Positions 1-7,916 of a DNA stretch of 10,607 nucleotides are shown here, piece after piece. The stretch lies in the NCBI GenBank assembly GCA_964489055.1, contig CAZAXF010000082.1, positions 1 through 10,607 of the forward strand. The letters are read 5' to 3'. Within the stretch, counting starts at the first letter, position 1; each line of letters begins with the position of its first letter. A program made the position numbers and the translations under genes. This DNA comes from 66-474 sp964489055. GTDB taxonomy: Bacteria; Pseudomonadota; Gammaproteobacteria; Xanthomonadales; Rhodanobacteraceae. Under the pieces are notes generated by a model. It had not been told where the DNA came from, did not search any database, and was given only the letters and a program-made list of their open reading frames with translations.

Positions 1-912
1 CGCATCTGGGCCGCTTCGTTGGGTCAGGCGTTGCACTTCGTAGTTGAATTCACCGATGAGGCATCTATGCCTGCAGCTTATGCGGATTATCTTACTCACG
101 ATATTGTTGATACGGATCAGGTGTTTACAAATCATCGAATGAAATGGGGACTGGTGCGCGGTTATCTTGCATGGCGGTTTGGGTTACAGACCACGCTACC
201 CGCAGTGTCGATTGGCAGCCCGTTATTCCGACTGTTTGAGCCTTGGCGCTTGAAACTCGATCGATTCGGCCGGCATCTAACTCGGACGAGGTTTCCACAA
301 CCTGGGCGGTTGCTAGATGTAGGGTGTGGTGCCGGGGACTTTTTGCGGGTCGCAATTGCAATGGGCTGGTCGGCGTGTGGCTGTGACCCTGATCCCAAAG
401 TTGTGGAAATGTGTCGTGTTCGTGGCCTGCAGGTAAGGCAGGGCAGTGTCGAGTCGTGGCGAGACCAGCTAGATAGTTTTGATGTAGTGACGTTGAATCA
501 GGTGATTGAGCATCTGCACGAGCCACAAGTGCTGCTGTGTGAATGTTTACAGCTGCTGAGGCCAGGCGGTATGTTGTGGTTGGCGTTCCCCAATGCTCGG
601 GCGATCGGTGCTCGCGTGTTTCAGTCGGCTTGGGCAGGATTGCATCCACCGTATCACCTCTGTTTGCCGACTCAGGCTGTACTTCGTCGGTGGTTATTGG
701 AAATCGGGTACGAGCGCGTCGTGTTTCAGCGACGCGGGGCGCATGCTCGTGCGAATTGGCAACGCAGCCGCGAGTTGGCGAGTCGCATACAGGCAAACTT
801 CGTTGGGGGTTGGAGTTCTGGTTTAGGTCGGGTGAGCAGCGATGCCTTGGCCACCTTCAGCCCGCGGTGGAGTGAGGAAACCGTCGTATTGGCATGGCGG
901 CCCCAGAATTAA
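1..912 (+). CDS. Class I SAM-dependent methyltransferase, 5'-truncated by the window edge
   Basis: The frame is open from base 1, with no stop before TTG at 19, so the true start probably lies upstream and the gene is partial. Counting from that TTG as residue 1, the Rossmann methyltransferase signature is clear. Motif I LDVGCGAGD is at about 99-107. The acidic ribose-binding region CDPDPK is at about 122-127. VIEHLHEP is at about 162-169 and LLRPGGML at about 179-186, followed by a HPPYHL segment at 209-214. This is the Methyltransf_23/11 style often found in polysaccharide clusters, where such enzymes methylate or cap sugars; the substrate here is unknown. The segment AYADYLTHD near residue 20 resembles the stretch that follows an N-terminal zinc-binding CxxC region in relatives, which would lie outside the window. 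The gene is more AT-rich than its neighbours (bases 61-120 have 26 G/C of 60) and is convergent with the flippase. The family call is firm; the role is inferred. Confidence 0.85.
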   Translation, partial: RIWAASLGQALHFVVEFTDEASMPAAYADYLTHDIVDTDQVFTNHRMKWGLVRGYLAWRFGLQTTLPAVSIGSPLFRLFEPWRLKLDRFGRHLTRTRFPQPGRLLDVGCGAGDFLRVAIAMGWSACGCDPDPKVVEMCRVRGLQVRQGSVESWRDQLDSFDVVTLNQVIEHLHEPQVLLCECLQLLRPGGMLWLAFPNARAIGARVFQSAWAGLHPPYHLCLPTQAVLRRWLLEIGYERVVFQRRGAHARANWQRSRELASRIQANFVGGWSSGLGRVSSDALATFSPRWSEETVVLAWRPQN

Positions 913-1243
913 CCTCGACAGTAAACACCGGGAAGCCGCGTGGAATGCGCTCAGCCGCCGGTGCGTTCGAGATCGATTTTGGGCGTAAGCGGGACAAAGT
1001 GATCTGACTGCAAGCCAGTTGTCTACAAGCGGCTTGTAGCGCGCGGCCGCACGCTACCTCGGATGAGGCTTATATGTACCGACATCCCCGCTGTCCACGT
1101 ATGACGAAACTTGATGTGGGGCGTACGAAATCTTTGCGGCTAGTCGTACGTCCAACGTGCGTTACGCAACGCTCTTCCCAAGCGGCCTCGACCGCGTCGC
1201 CGCATAGTCGGGAACGCTGAGCGAACGCGGATCAAAACCCATA
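913..1243. other. Convergent intergenic stretch, mostly empty
   Basis: This lies between the ends of the rightward methyltransferase and the leftward flippase. I see no convincing terminator. A dyad CTACAAGC/GCTTGTAG is centred on base 1031 (1023-1039), and a second inverted pair CGTACGA (1122-1128) / TCGTACG (1144-1150) has a 15-base spacer. Neither is followed by a clear T run. The right part (1162-1243) overlaps a possible short reading frame on the minus strand that is listed separately. No RNA gene was recognised. Confidence 0.5.
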
Positions 1244-1266
1244 TCAGTGTCCACGTAGTGCCTCAT
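1162..1266 (-). CDS. Possible short or truncated reading frame (34 aa) overlapping the flippase stop
   Basis: An ATG at 1266-1264 opens a 34-codon frame that ends at TAA 1164-1162. It overlaps the last 23 bases of the flippase gene, which is typical of translationally coupled genes. A purine stretch GGGGA lies 8 bases upstream of the ATG and could serve as ribosome binding site. The peptide (starts MRHYVDTDMGFDPRS, ends RPLGKSVA) looks like the N-terminus of something longer, but I do not recognise a family. The same frame stays open for a while after the stop without obvious homology. It could be the stub of a downstream cluster gene lost by recombination, or chance. Confidence 0.25.
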   Translation of the reverse strand: MRHYVDTDMGFDPRSLSVPDYAATRSRPLGKSVA

Positions 1267-2533
1267 CAGGGTGTTCCCCATAGTTTGCATGTGTACGAAC
1301 GATGCAGAAGATACCGATGATCGTCATCACCCACTCGGAGCACGATAAGGCCAGTGGCATACCAATTACACCAACATGAGGAACAAGGAGAGTTGCGGCT
1401 GTGACGAGTGTAATCAACCCGGCTACCTCGAACCCCACCCGCATCCAAGGCTTGCCAAGGGCCATAAGCACGCTGCCTACGGTCATCCTAAGCGCCATAC
1501 CTGGAACAGCAAGGGACAACCAATCGATCATGTGCTCAATGCCATGGTACTTCGGCCCGAACAGCCACACGAACATAGGCGCGATGAACCACAAGGCCAC
1601 GGCGAGCGCAACACTGTAGGCAAGCGCCGCACCGAAAATCCAGCGTAAAAGCCGCGCGGTGCGCTTCGGCTGGTCCTGCCCTTCGCGGAACAGTCTGGGC
1701 AATGCGGATAGCATCATTGCGATGACCGGCAAGGTAGCGGCGCCGATCACTCGCGCACCCGCGGCATACAAGCCCGCGGCGTTTAGCGGCAGCAGCTTTG
1801 TTGCCAGGGTCTTGTCCAGCTCGGCCGGGCTGGTGGCCGTGATATTGAGCGCGGCGTAGCCGGCGGTCTCGCGCAGTTCCGCACTGCTTGGCAGCCGCCA
1901 GGCGTGCAATGCCGGCCATCGCCCGGCGATGGTGATGGTGGCGACACCCAATGCGATCACCGAGGCACCGAGGTAGCCCCACGCGTAAGCGCCCAGTGGA
2001 TGCGCAACTCCGAGCGCCAGCACGGTGGCCGCGGTGACGAGGCGCAGTGCGAGCGGCAGCGTAGTCAGCAGCTGAGAGCGCGCGACACGCCCGAGCGCCA
2101 GGTGCTCGGCGGCGGGCAGGCCGAACAAGGGTTGCAGCAGCGTTTCGGTAACGCCGATCGCGAGCAACACGTGCAGCGGCAGGCGGGTTTCGTGCAGCAC
2201 GAAGGTTGCAATGGCAAGGTACGCCAGCAACAAGGCGCCACCGCAGATTACCGTGGTCGGCACTGCATACGCCAGTACCGCTCGCCGCCGCGCGGGTTCC
2301 TTCGACACCTCGCCCAGCAGAACGAGGTGTGTGCCGAAGGTGGAAAGCGTGCCGAGGATCACCGCCAGCGCTGCCACCCCCGCGAATGCGCCAAACTGCT
2401 TCGGCCCCAGCATCCGCGCGACGATCAGCAACGTGCCAGCCTGCACCAGCAACCGCAGGCCCAGCACGAATGTCGTGCGGATGGTGCCGCGGGCGATGGG
2501 GCCCTGGAATGAACTACGGGTGAGATGGCGCAT
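1244..2533 (-). CDS. Wzx-like lipopolysaccharide/oligosaccharide flippase (MOP superfamily membrane protein)
   Basis: This is a 429-residue, very hydrophobic protein with about 12 membrane segments spread over its whole length, the usual size and topology of polysaccharide flippases. Near the N-terminus it has the family hallmark: a first helix (FVLGLRLLVQAGTLLIVARM), then LGPKQFGAFAGVAALAV and GTLSTFGTHL at about residues 42-70. The mid-protein segment TSPAELDKTLATKLL and then AAGLYAAGARV match the central part of Polysacc_synt proteins. Such proteins move undecaprenyl-diphosphate-linked glycans from the cytoplasmic to the periplasmic face. The ATG at 2533-2531 was chosen because homology-like sequence begins there. 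The frame extends upstream to 2653, but those 40 residues are rich in Arg, Pro and Cys and look non-coding. No strong ribosome binding site is visible at either start. The cargo cannot be told from sequence. Confidence 0.85.
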   Translation of the reverse strand: MRHLTRSSFQGPIARGTIRTTFVLGLRLLVQAGTLLIVARMLGPKQFGAFAGVAALAVILGTLSTFGTHLVLLGEVSKEPARRRAVLAYAVPTTVICGGALLLAYLAIATFVLHETRLPLHVLLAIGVTETLLQPLFGLPAAEHLALGRVARSQLLTTLPLALRLVTAATVLALGVAHPLGAYAWGYLGASVIALGVATITIAGRWPALHAWRLPSSAELRETAGYAALNITATSPAELDKTLATKLLPLNAAGLYAAGARVIGAATLPVIAMMLSALPRLFREGQDQPKRTARLLRWIFGAALAYSVALAVALWFIAPMFVWLFGPKYHGIEHMIDWLSLAVPGMALRMTVGSVLMALGKPWMRVGFEVAGLITLVTAATLLVPHVGVIGMPLALSCSEWVMTIIGIFCIVRTHANYGEHPDEALRGH

Positions 2534-2842
2534 GGGGCGGGGCCGTCGTCCCGGTTTCCAGCTTGCCGGGGAGCTTGGGCAGCAGTAATCTTCCGGGCTG
2601 CAAAAGCGTCTGCGCGGTCCATGTTTCTGCCGACTCTTGGCCCATAGAACCACTATGAGCCTGCAAATCGTCGAAAATCTGTCCTCGCACCGTCACTTTT
2701 TCCCCTCGAAAGTTTCTACTGCCCAAGCCCCCAGCCACGCGTCGAAGCGAGGCGGGCATGGCGTAATGGGTCGAAGCCGATCTTGCTTGCGACGGTCGGT
2801 CCGGTGGATGCTCTGCGATGCGCGTAGGCGGGTAAATGGTGG

Positions 2843-3001
2843 ATGATGCGTCTTGCCCACGTACTTTCCCTGGTTTCGTTGACGTCTTCAGGAGCCAATC
2901 CGGCGACGTACGCGTGTGGATGGCAACTGGGTCGCCGTGCCGTACGCTGGGGATACCAAACTCGCTCATGGGCACGTCGCGGGTGGGTGGCGGAAGTGTA
3001 G
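2843..3001 (+). pseudogene. Probable remnant of a GT4-type glycosyltransferase N-terminus
   Basis: ATG ATG at 2843-2848 opens a 52-codon frame that begins MMRLAHVLSLVS. This closely resembles the first beta strand and glycine loop of WbuB-like GT4 glycosyltransferases (pattern M-[KR]-[IL]-x-H-V-[VL]-S-x-V-S). The next residues lose the expected GAYGGP-type loop, and the frame closes at TAG 2999-3001. Another frame nearby reads VAVAGTRE, reminiscent of the second strand, so frameshifts are likely. No C-terminal donor-binding domain follows. It runs opposite to the flippase and the acyltransferase. The call rests on a short match and is tentative. Confidence 0.3.
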
Positions 3002-3029
3002 CGGTTGCCGGTACCCGAGAAGCGGAAGC

Positions 3030-3066
3030 GGGGTCATGTGACCCCATATTTTTGACTCCATATTTG
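3030..3066. repeat. GGGGTCA/TGACCCC palindrome with a 14-base tandem repeat
   Basis: Perfect 7-base arms GGGGTCA (3030-3036) and TGACCCC (3039-3045) flank a 2-base centre. The right arm starts a tandem pair of 14-base units, TGACCCCATATTTT (3039-3052) and TGACTCCATATTTG (3053-3066), which differ at two positions. From memory, similar GGGGTCA/ATATTT strings occur beside REP-associated (Y1-type) transposase genes in gammaproteobacteria. No transposase is present here, so this may be a remnant or a solo copy. Confidence 0.45.
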
Positions 3067-3210
3067 ACCTCTGCGGCGTGACGGCGCCACGATACGATTA
3101 TCTTGCCAGCGCAACAGCCTCGTCGGTTTGGCTTTGGTCTCCGTGGTTTCGATGGCGTTGCCGTAATTGTTCAAATTGTTGGGTGCCTGGGCCATCCCGG
3201 ATGTGAGTCG

Positions 3211-5262
3211 TCAACGGGTTGCTGATAGCGCGCGGCCCCGGTCCGGGGGTGATAGATCCAGCAGGTTGCCCATGGCCGGCGCCAGCGACTTGGCGAAGCT
3301 TGCGGTCAAGTGTTGTTCGTCACGAAACGTGAGGCGGCCATTCAGTTGGGCGCGGCAAACGCCGCCCGGGCAGATCGCGCGGGTCATGTCGATGGTATGC
3401 ACGTTGTGGAACGGTTGCGCGGCCGTTTTCAGCCAAGCGAACACCTCGCGGCCGCGCGGCGAACCGGCCGGCGCCGTGCAGCGCCGGCTGCCGGCCAGCT
3501 TCCGGTACAGCCAGCTGCGTGGCGCGACGCAGTTCGGGCCGTTGAATGGCAACGTCGGAGTGGAGCGAATGATGTAGAGCTGTTTGCTGGCGGGCGCCAG
3601 GCGCTCAAGCACGCTTCGGGTGCCGTCAACCCATTGTGCCTGTGTGTAATGGTAGGTGTATGAGGAGCCCATGATGAGCACGTCCGGCTCTCGTTTGGTC
3701 GCTTCGGCGATGGCAGCGTCGCGCCAGATGGTGCACTCTGTGTACATGCGCCCGATCCGTGAATAGAAGATCGGCACGTTCACCATGGGGCAGGACGACT
3801 TGGTGATGACGAGCAAGCGCCAGCCAGGTCGATCGAACAGCTGCCGAAACGCCGGGAACCACTGCAATGCCACGCTGTCGCCTATGGCGATGGCGGTGTG
3901 GCTGGCGTGCGGATCGCCGAACGCGCAGACCTTCACACGCGCCGAGTGATACCAGTCGTCGCAACCCATGCCGTAAATGGCAGGGGCGTCAAAGTTTGCG
4001 GTTTCGTAACGTAGTTGTTGCGGGCTGCCGATGCGAACCAACGCGGCACTCTGCCAGCGTAGCGCAAGCGAGCCGGCAACGATCATCAAAGCGATACCTG
4101 CGAACACCGCCATGCGCGGCTTGGCGAGCAGCCGGCGCGCACGGCGTATGGGCGTTTCGAAGAAGTGGTAGGAAACCGCGGCGATCAGCAGCGACAGTGC
4201 GACCAGTACGAGACGGTTCCATGGGCTGCGGATGTCAACAAGCGTCGCCCCCAGCAACAGCACCGGCCAATGCCACAAGTACCACGAGTACGAAACTCGC
4301 CCGATCGCCTGCAGCGGCCGTACTGTCAGCACTTGGCCGACGCCGCGCACCTGGCCGTCGCCACCTGCGGCCAGCACCAGTGCGGCGCCGACAGTGGGCA
4401 GCAACGCCCAAACGCCCGGGTAAGGCACCTGGCCGTCAATAAGCCACGCGACGGCGAGGATCATCGCCAGGCCCAGCCAGCCGGCAAAGCGCATCACGCG
4501 GGCCGCTGGCAACCGATGGCGCGAGCGGAATGCAGGACTACCGACCAGCAGAAAGGTGAGTGCGCCCAGTGCAAACTGCCAAGCGCGTGCGGGCACCATG
4601 TAAAACGCCATGCGCGGGGCATGCCATGTCCAGTACAGCGACAGTGCGAGGCTCAGCAGAAAGACCCCGACGAAGACGTATTTCAGGGCCGCAGTACCGC
4701 GCGGGCGGCTCGCGCCCTCCCACAGCCCCATGCCCAATGCGATCAGAAGCGGCCAGACCAGATAGAACTGTTCCTCGACCCCAAGCGACCAAGTGTGCAG
4801 TAACAGATTGGTTTCTGCACTGGGCGCAAAGTAGTTCATGTGCGCGAAGGCGAAATGGAAGTTGCTCAGCCACAGCGATGCGGACACCGCGGCCATTGCT
4901 TGCTCGGTTTGTCCTGCCGCCGGCAGGAGCAGGCGACCCAGTACGCAAGTGACCAGCAGCATCAGCAACATGGCCGGCAGCAATCGGCGCAGGCGCCGGC
5001 CGTAAAAATTGGCGAAACGAATGGCGCCGCCGGTCGCGGCCTCTTGCACCAGCAAGCCAGTTATCAGGTAGCCGGACAGTACGTAGAACACGTCGACGCC
5101 AACGAAGCCGCCGGCGAACCCGCGGAGCTGCGCATGGCACGCCACGACCAGCAGGATCGCGACGGCTCGCAGCCCCTCGATATCACCCCGGTACCCGAGG
5201 CGGTAGTCCGAGGATGCGTGCGACTGCGACGCCGCGGGCCGGAAGGCGTCATCCTTGCGCAT
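3211..5262 (-). CDS. AT3-SGNH fused O-acyltransferase (OafA/YrhL-like)
   Basis: The product is 683 residues from ATG 5262-5260. The N-terminal half is an integral-membrane acyltransferase 3 domain. It has IEGLRAVAILLVVACH with the conserved His at about 43, GGFVGVDVFYVLSGYLI at 51-67, and the Arg-rich FYGRRLRRLLPA at 87-97. Further on are HTWSLGVEEQFY at 156-167, GRVSYSWYLWHWPVL at 321-335 and YHFFETPIRR at 365-374. After the last membrane helix comes a periplasmic SGNH-like domain: IAIGDSVAL with the nucleophile Ser at about 463, IMGSSY at 530-535, and DEQH with Asp 648 and His 651 as the likely catalytic pair. Two-domain proteins of this type acetylate O-antigen or other surface glycans using a cytoplasmic acyl donor. 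The start overlaps the upstream glycosyltransferase gene by 14 bases, which suggests coupled translation. A GTG at 5298 would add 12 residues that look non-coding. The acceptor sugar is not known. Confidence 0.92.
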   Translation of the reverse strand: MRKDDAFRPAASQSHASSDYRLGYRGDIEGLRAVAILLVVACHAQLRGFAGGFVGVDVFYVLSGYLITGLLVQEAATGGAIRFANFYGRRLRRLLPAMLLMLLVTCVLGRLLLPAAGQTEQAMAAVSASLWLSNFHFAFAHMNYFAPSAETNLLLHTWSLGVEEQFYLVWPLLIALGMGLWEGASRPRGTAALKYVFVGVFLLSLALSLYWTWHAPRMAFYMVPARAWQFALGALTFLLVGSPAFRSRHRLPAARVMRFAGWLGLAMILAVAWLIDGQVPYPGVWALLPTVGAALVLAAGGDGQVRGVGQVLTVRPLQAIGRVSYSWYLWHWPVLLLGATLVDIRSPWNRLVLVALSLLIAAVSYHFFETPIRRARRLLAKPRMAVFAGIALMIVAGSLALRWQSAALVRIGSPQQLRYETANFDAPAIYGMGCDDWYHSARVKVCAFGDPHASHTAIAIGDSVALQWFPAFRQLFDRPGWRLLVITKSSCPMVNVPIFYSRIGRMYTECTIWRDAAIAEATKREPDVLIMGSSYTYHYTQAQWVDGTRSVLERLAPASKQLYIIRSTPTLPFNGPNCVAPRSWLYRKLAGSRRCTAPAGSPRGREVFAWLKTAAQPFHNVHTIDMTRAICPGGVCRAQLNGRLTFRDEQHLTASFAKSLAPAMGNLLDLSPPDRGRALSATR

Positions 5263-6691
5263 GGCGAGACTTGGTGTCTGGCTGCGCCACCGCGGCACGC
5301 TCGTGGCGAAATTCCAGGATGCGTTTGATGAGGACAGCGCAACTTGTCATCGCGAGCAATATTTCGAAGGCCCTGAATGCAATTGCATAGCGCGGGTCCG
5401 TTTGCAGGATGCTGTAGACCACTGTCACGTAAACCAGCAACAACAGCACCGACTCCAGCGCCACTTTCCCGTGCGCGGAATGCGGCAGCGGCCTGCGGTG
5501 CCGTACCAGCACAATCACCACGCAGCCCAGCGCCAGCACGGCCAGCAATGGGTTGATGGTATGGCATACGGCCGCCAGCGCGCGCATCACCGGGTTGCTG
5601 TCGAAGGGGGAGTAGCGGACGGCGTAGACGTAGATGTCGTTCTGGCCGACGGCAATGCTCCAGCCCCACAGCGCCGCCGGCTTTTCCAGTGTGTACCAGG
5701 CCAGGTAGCGCAGCGGGTGTTGGGCCATGCGGTGCAGGATCGCGCGGGCGCCGGCGCCGGGTGAATGACGCAGCAGTTGGTATTCATGGTCGATCGCCCG
5801 AAAGGTCGGGGCGCCACGTTGGTCACCATGCGCCAGCAGCGCGTACGCAGCGTGGTACGTGGGCCAGGAGCCCTGGACCAGGTTTTGTAGTGCCCGATCC
5901 GTGGAGGTCTGTGCGCCTGATTGCGCCGGCAATTGGGCGTTGCGTATGGCCCATCCTCCGGGCAACAGCAACGCGCCGACCAGCAGGCCAATCCAGACAC
6001 GTCGCGGCACCAGCCGGCGCCACGCCAGGTACAGTGCCAGCAGTACGCCGAACGGAAGCAGTATGGCGTTGGTCAACGCCGCCGCGCCGAAGGCCAGACC
6101 TGCGACAACTGCCCAGCCGGTGCTGCTGCGGTCGCTGGCGCGTGCGGCGAGCAGCATGGCCAGCGCACACAGGAAGCCGAACAATGTCTCCGACAGCAGG
6201 TTGCTGGCGATCGCGATGTTGTGCGGCCATACGGCGATCAGAACCCCGGCGGCGGTGGCCCAGCGCCAGTCGAGCCAGCGCCGCCCCAGCAGCATCGCCC
6301 AGGTCACGGTCAATGCGCCAAGCACGGCCTGCGAAAGCAGGACCGCGGCGTACCACAGGGCCTGGTTGCTGAAGATCTTCATCCAGAAGGCCAGGAGCAA
6401 CGGGTATCCGGGGTCGCGGTAGTTGTCGGCAATTACGGTGGCGGCGCCGGGCTTGCTCCCCGAAAATACCCCGTGGAGTACCAGGTTCCAGGCGTGCGCG
6501 TAGTACTGGGCCGCATCCGCGCGGATGGGGTTGATCACCCACGCGGTGCTGACGTAGTACCAGCGCAGGCCGAGCGCGAGCAGGGTGACGATGATCACGG
6601 CCAGCACCCAGACCCAGCGCCGGGTGTTGGTATCCCTCGTCGATCGCGTGGGTGTTTGGGTAGTCTCGCGAAGCAACTGGGCGCGTCTCAC
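5249..6691 (-). CDS. GT39/ArnT-like integral-membrane glycosyltransferase (GT-C fold)
   Basis: This is a 480-residue polytopic membrane protein with one helix near residues 25-45, then a periplasmic-type loop and many further helices. The loop IRADAAQYYAHAWNL (about 56-70) contains the acidic residue expected to act in catalysis in GT-C enzymes, equivalent to the DExYY region of PMT_2 proteins. It is followed by YRDPGYPLLLAF (91-102) and the membrane motif LLSETLFGFL (165-174), both characteristic of the family. DPRYAIAF at about 432-439 is the usual C-terminal motif. Such enzymes transfer a sugar from a polyprenyl phosphate donor in the periplasm. The only plausible start is GTG at 6691-6689, because the next Met lies past the first catalytic motif; no good ribosome binding site is seen. 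It is transcribed with the downstream acyltransferase (14-base overlap) and divergently from the GT2 gene that could supply its donor. Confidence 0.87.
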   Translation of the reverse strand: MRRAQLLRETTQTPTRSTRDTNTRRWVWVLAVIIVTLLALGLRWYYVSTAWVINPIRADAAQYYAHAWNLVLHGVFSGSKPGAATVIADNYRDPGYPLLLAFWMKIFSNQALWYAAVLLSQAVLGALTVTWAMLLGRRWLDWRWATAAGVLIAVWPHNIAIASNLLSETLFGFLCALAMLLAARASDRSSTGWAVVAGLAFGAAALTNAILLPFGVLLALYLAWRRLVPRRVWIGLLVGALLLPGGWAIRNAQLPAQSGAQTSTDRALQNLVQGSWPTYHAAYALLAHGDQRGAPTFRAIDHEYQLLRHSPGAGARAILHRMAQHPLRYLAWYTLEKPAALWGWSIAVGQNDIYVYAVRYSPFDSNPVMRALAAVCHTINPLLAVLALGCVVIVLVRHRRPLPHSAHGKVALESVLLLLVYVTVVYSILQTDPRYAIAFRAFEILLAMTSCAVLIKRILEFRHERAAVAQPDTKSRHAQG

Positions 6692-6961
6692 GGATAGAGG
6701 TGTTGAAGGTGGTTACAATTTTCTCCGGTTGACGTCGTGGCTGGACAACCGTTCATCCCCGAATGTGGTTCACGCAGATTCCGGGGGCAACGCTGCGACG
6801 TCGGGAGAGGCGGCCCTTCGGCTTTGGCCCTTTCAGGCCCACCCTCAGAGCCTGCCCAGACATGCTTGAAGCTGGGGGCGAACGTGGTCAGTGGTACATG
6901 TTCTGCGGCCATGTAACGTCGATCAGGAAATCCGTTGGCGCAGGTTACCGGGTCCATTGCC
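6692..6961. promoter_or_regulatory. Divergent intergenic region, promoters expected but not resolved
   Basis: These 270 bases separate the start of the leftward GT39 gene from the start of the rightward GT2 gene, so both promoters are expected here. I cannot point to a convincing sigma-70 pair on either strand. The segment 6810-6845 is rich in GGCC repeats and could fold. AGGAAA at 6925-6930 lies just before a TTG at 6935 and is the only ribosome-binding-like stretch near the GT2 start. Confidence 0.4.
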
Positions 6962-7906
6962 ATGACGCAGCTTGCCATCGTCGTTCCCGCCTACAACGAG
7001 GCCGCCGGGCTGCGGGAATTCCACCGGCGCCTGCGCGCGGTGCTCGATGGGCTGGAACTGCCCAGTCGCGTGCTGTATGTGGACGATGGAAGCCGGGATG
7101 ACACCTGGCAGGTCATCGAATCGCTGGCGGCTGAAGATGCCTGCGTCGATGCGTTGCGCCTTTCACGCAACTTCGGCAAGGAAGCGGCAATGACCGCGGG
7201 GCTGGATCGCTGTGAGGCGGACGCCGCGGTGGTGATCGATGCAGACCTTCAGGATCCGCCGGAGCTGATACCACAGCTCGTCGATGCGTGGCGCGAAGGC
7301 CATGACGTGGTCTATGCCACGCGCGCGGCGCGTGACGGGGAAAGCCGCATCAAGCGGTTCACCGCGGCGGCCTTTTACCGCACGATGGAGCGCCTGTCGG
7401 ACACGCCGATTCCCCGTGATACCGGTGACTTTCGTCTGCTGTCGCGCCGCGCTGTGCTCGCACTGCGCCAGTTGCGCGAACGCCAACGCTTCATGAAGGG
7501 TCTGTTCGCGTGGATCGGCTATCCGCAGGCAGCCGTGCGCTACCGACGGGAGGCCCGCGCCAGCGGGCACAGCAAATGGAGCTACTGGCGGTTGTGGAAC
7601 TTCGCGGTCGAGGGCATCACGTCGTTCTCGTGGGTGCCATTGAAGCTGGCGACATGGCTGGGCCTTGGTACCGCTGCACTGGCCTTCGTGTACGGTGTCT
7701 ACGTGTTCGTGAAGGCCCTGGTCTGGGGCGATCCCGTGCGCGGGTACCCAACGTTGATGCTGGTGGTTCTTTTGCTCGGCGGCGTACAGCTGTTGGCGCT
7801 GGGCGTGATCGGCGAGTACCTGGGCCGGCTGTATGCCGAGTCCAAGCAGCGGCCGTTGTACCTCATTGAACAGGAGCACCTGCGCGACGGTGGGCGCGGA
7901 CCCTGA
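6962..7906 (+). CDS. GtrB/ArnC-like polyprenyl-phosphate glycosyltransferase (GT2)
   Basis: The product is 314 residues. The GT2 catalytic domain is complete: LAIVVPAYNE at 4-13, VDDGSRDDT at 40-48, RNFGKEAAMTAGL at 69-81, and the metal-binding DADLQDPPE at 93-101. It continues with RDTGDFRLLSRR at 152-163, RFMKGLFAWIGY at 176-187 and SKWSYWRLWNFAVEGITSFS at 204-223. Two C-terminal membrane helices (about 227-252 and 264-284) precede GEYLGRLYAESKQRPLYLI, the standard end of this subfamily. Such enzymes move a sugar from a nucleotide sugar to undecaprenyl phosphate at the inner membrane. I chose ATG 6962 because family members usually start a few residues before the first beta strand. TTG at 6935, nine codons upstream, has the better ribosome binding site (AGGAAA) and is the alternative. 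The enzyme could feed the neighbouring GT39 or TMTC-like proteins; the sugar is not determined. Confidence 0.93.
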   Translation: MTQLAIVVPAYNEAAGLREFHRRLRAVLDGLELPSRVLYVDDGSRDDTWQVIESLAAEDACVDALRLSRNFGKEAAMTAGLDRCEADAAVVIDADLQDPPELIPQLVDAWREGHDVVYATRAARDGESRIKRFTAAAFYRTMERLSDTPIPRDTGDFRLLSRRAVLALRQLRERQRFMKGLFAWIGYPQAAVRYRREARASGHSKWSYWRLWNFAVEGITSFSWVPLKLATWLGLGTAALAFVYGVYVFVKALVWGDPVRGYPTLMLVVLLLGGVQLLALGVIGEYLGRLYAESKQRPLYLIEQEHLRDGGRGP

Positions 7907-7916
7907 CATGTTGTTC

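Larger units (their letters stand above)
2534..3210. other. Long gene-poor, decayed intergenic stretch
   Basis: These 677 bases separate the flippase start from the acyltransferase stop. Minus-strand frames across it are compositionally unlike the neighbouring proteins and have no recognisable domain. I see two things in it, listed separately: a plus-strand peptide resembling the N-terminus of a GT4 glycosyltransferase (2843-3001), and a palindrome plus 14-base tandem repeat (3030-3066). The promoter of the flippase should be here if it is not cotranscribed, but I find no convincing -35/-10 pair. The segment 3067-3210 shows nothing I can name. Confidence 0.5.

Noticed and set aside
125..796. 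223-codon minus-strand frame opposite the methyltransferase
   Set aside because: It is a shadow: the plus strand carries clear methyltransferase motifs over the same bases, and the antisense product has no recognisable features.
2534..2653. N-terminal extension of the flippase by 40 residues
   Set aside because: The extension is Arg/Pro/Cys-rich without membrane character, while family-like sequence begins at the ATG at 2533.
2514..3047. 177-codon minus-strand open frame across the flippase 5' region
   Set aside because: Its residues are rich in Pro, Arg, Ser and His, have no recognisable domain, and the end overlaps the flippase start in another frame; it looks like chance openness in GC-rich DNA.
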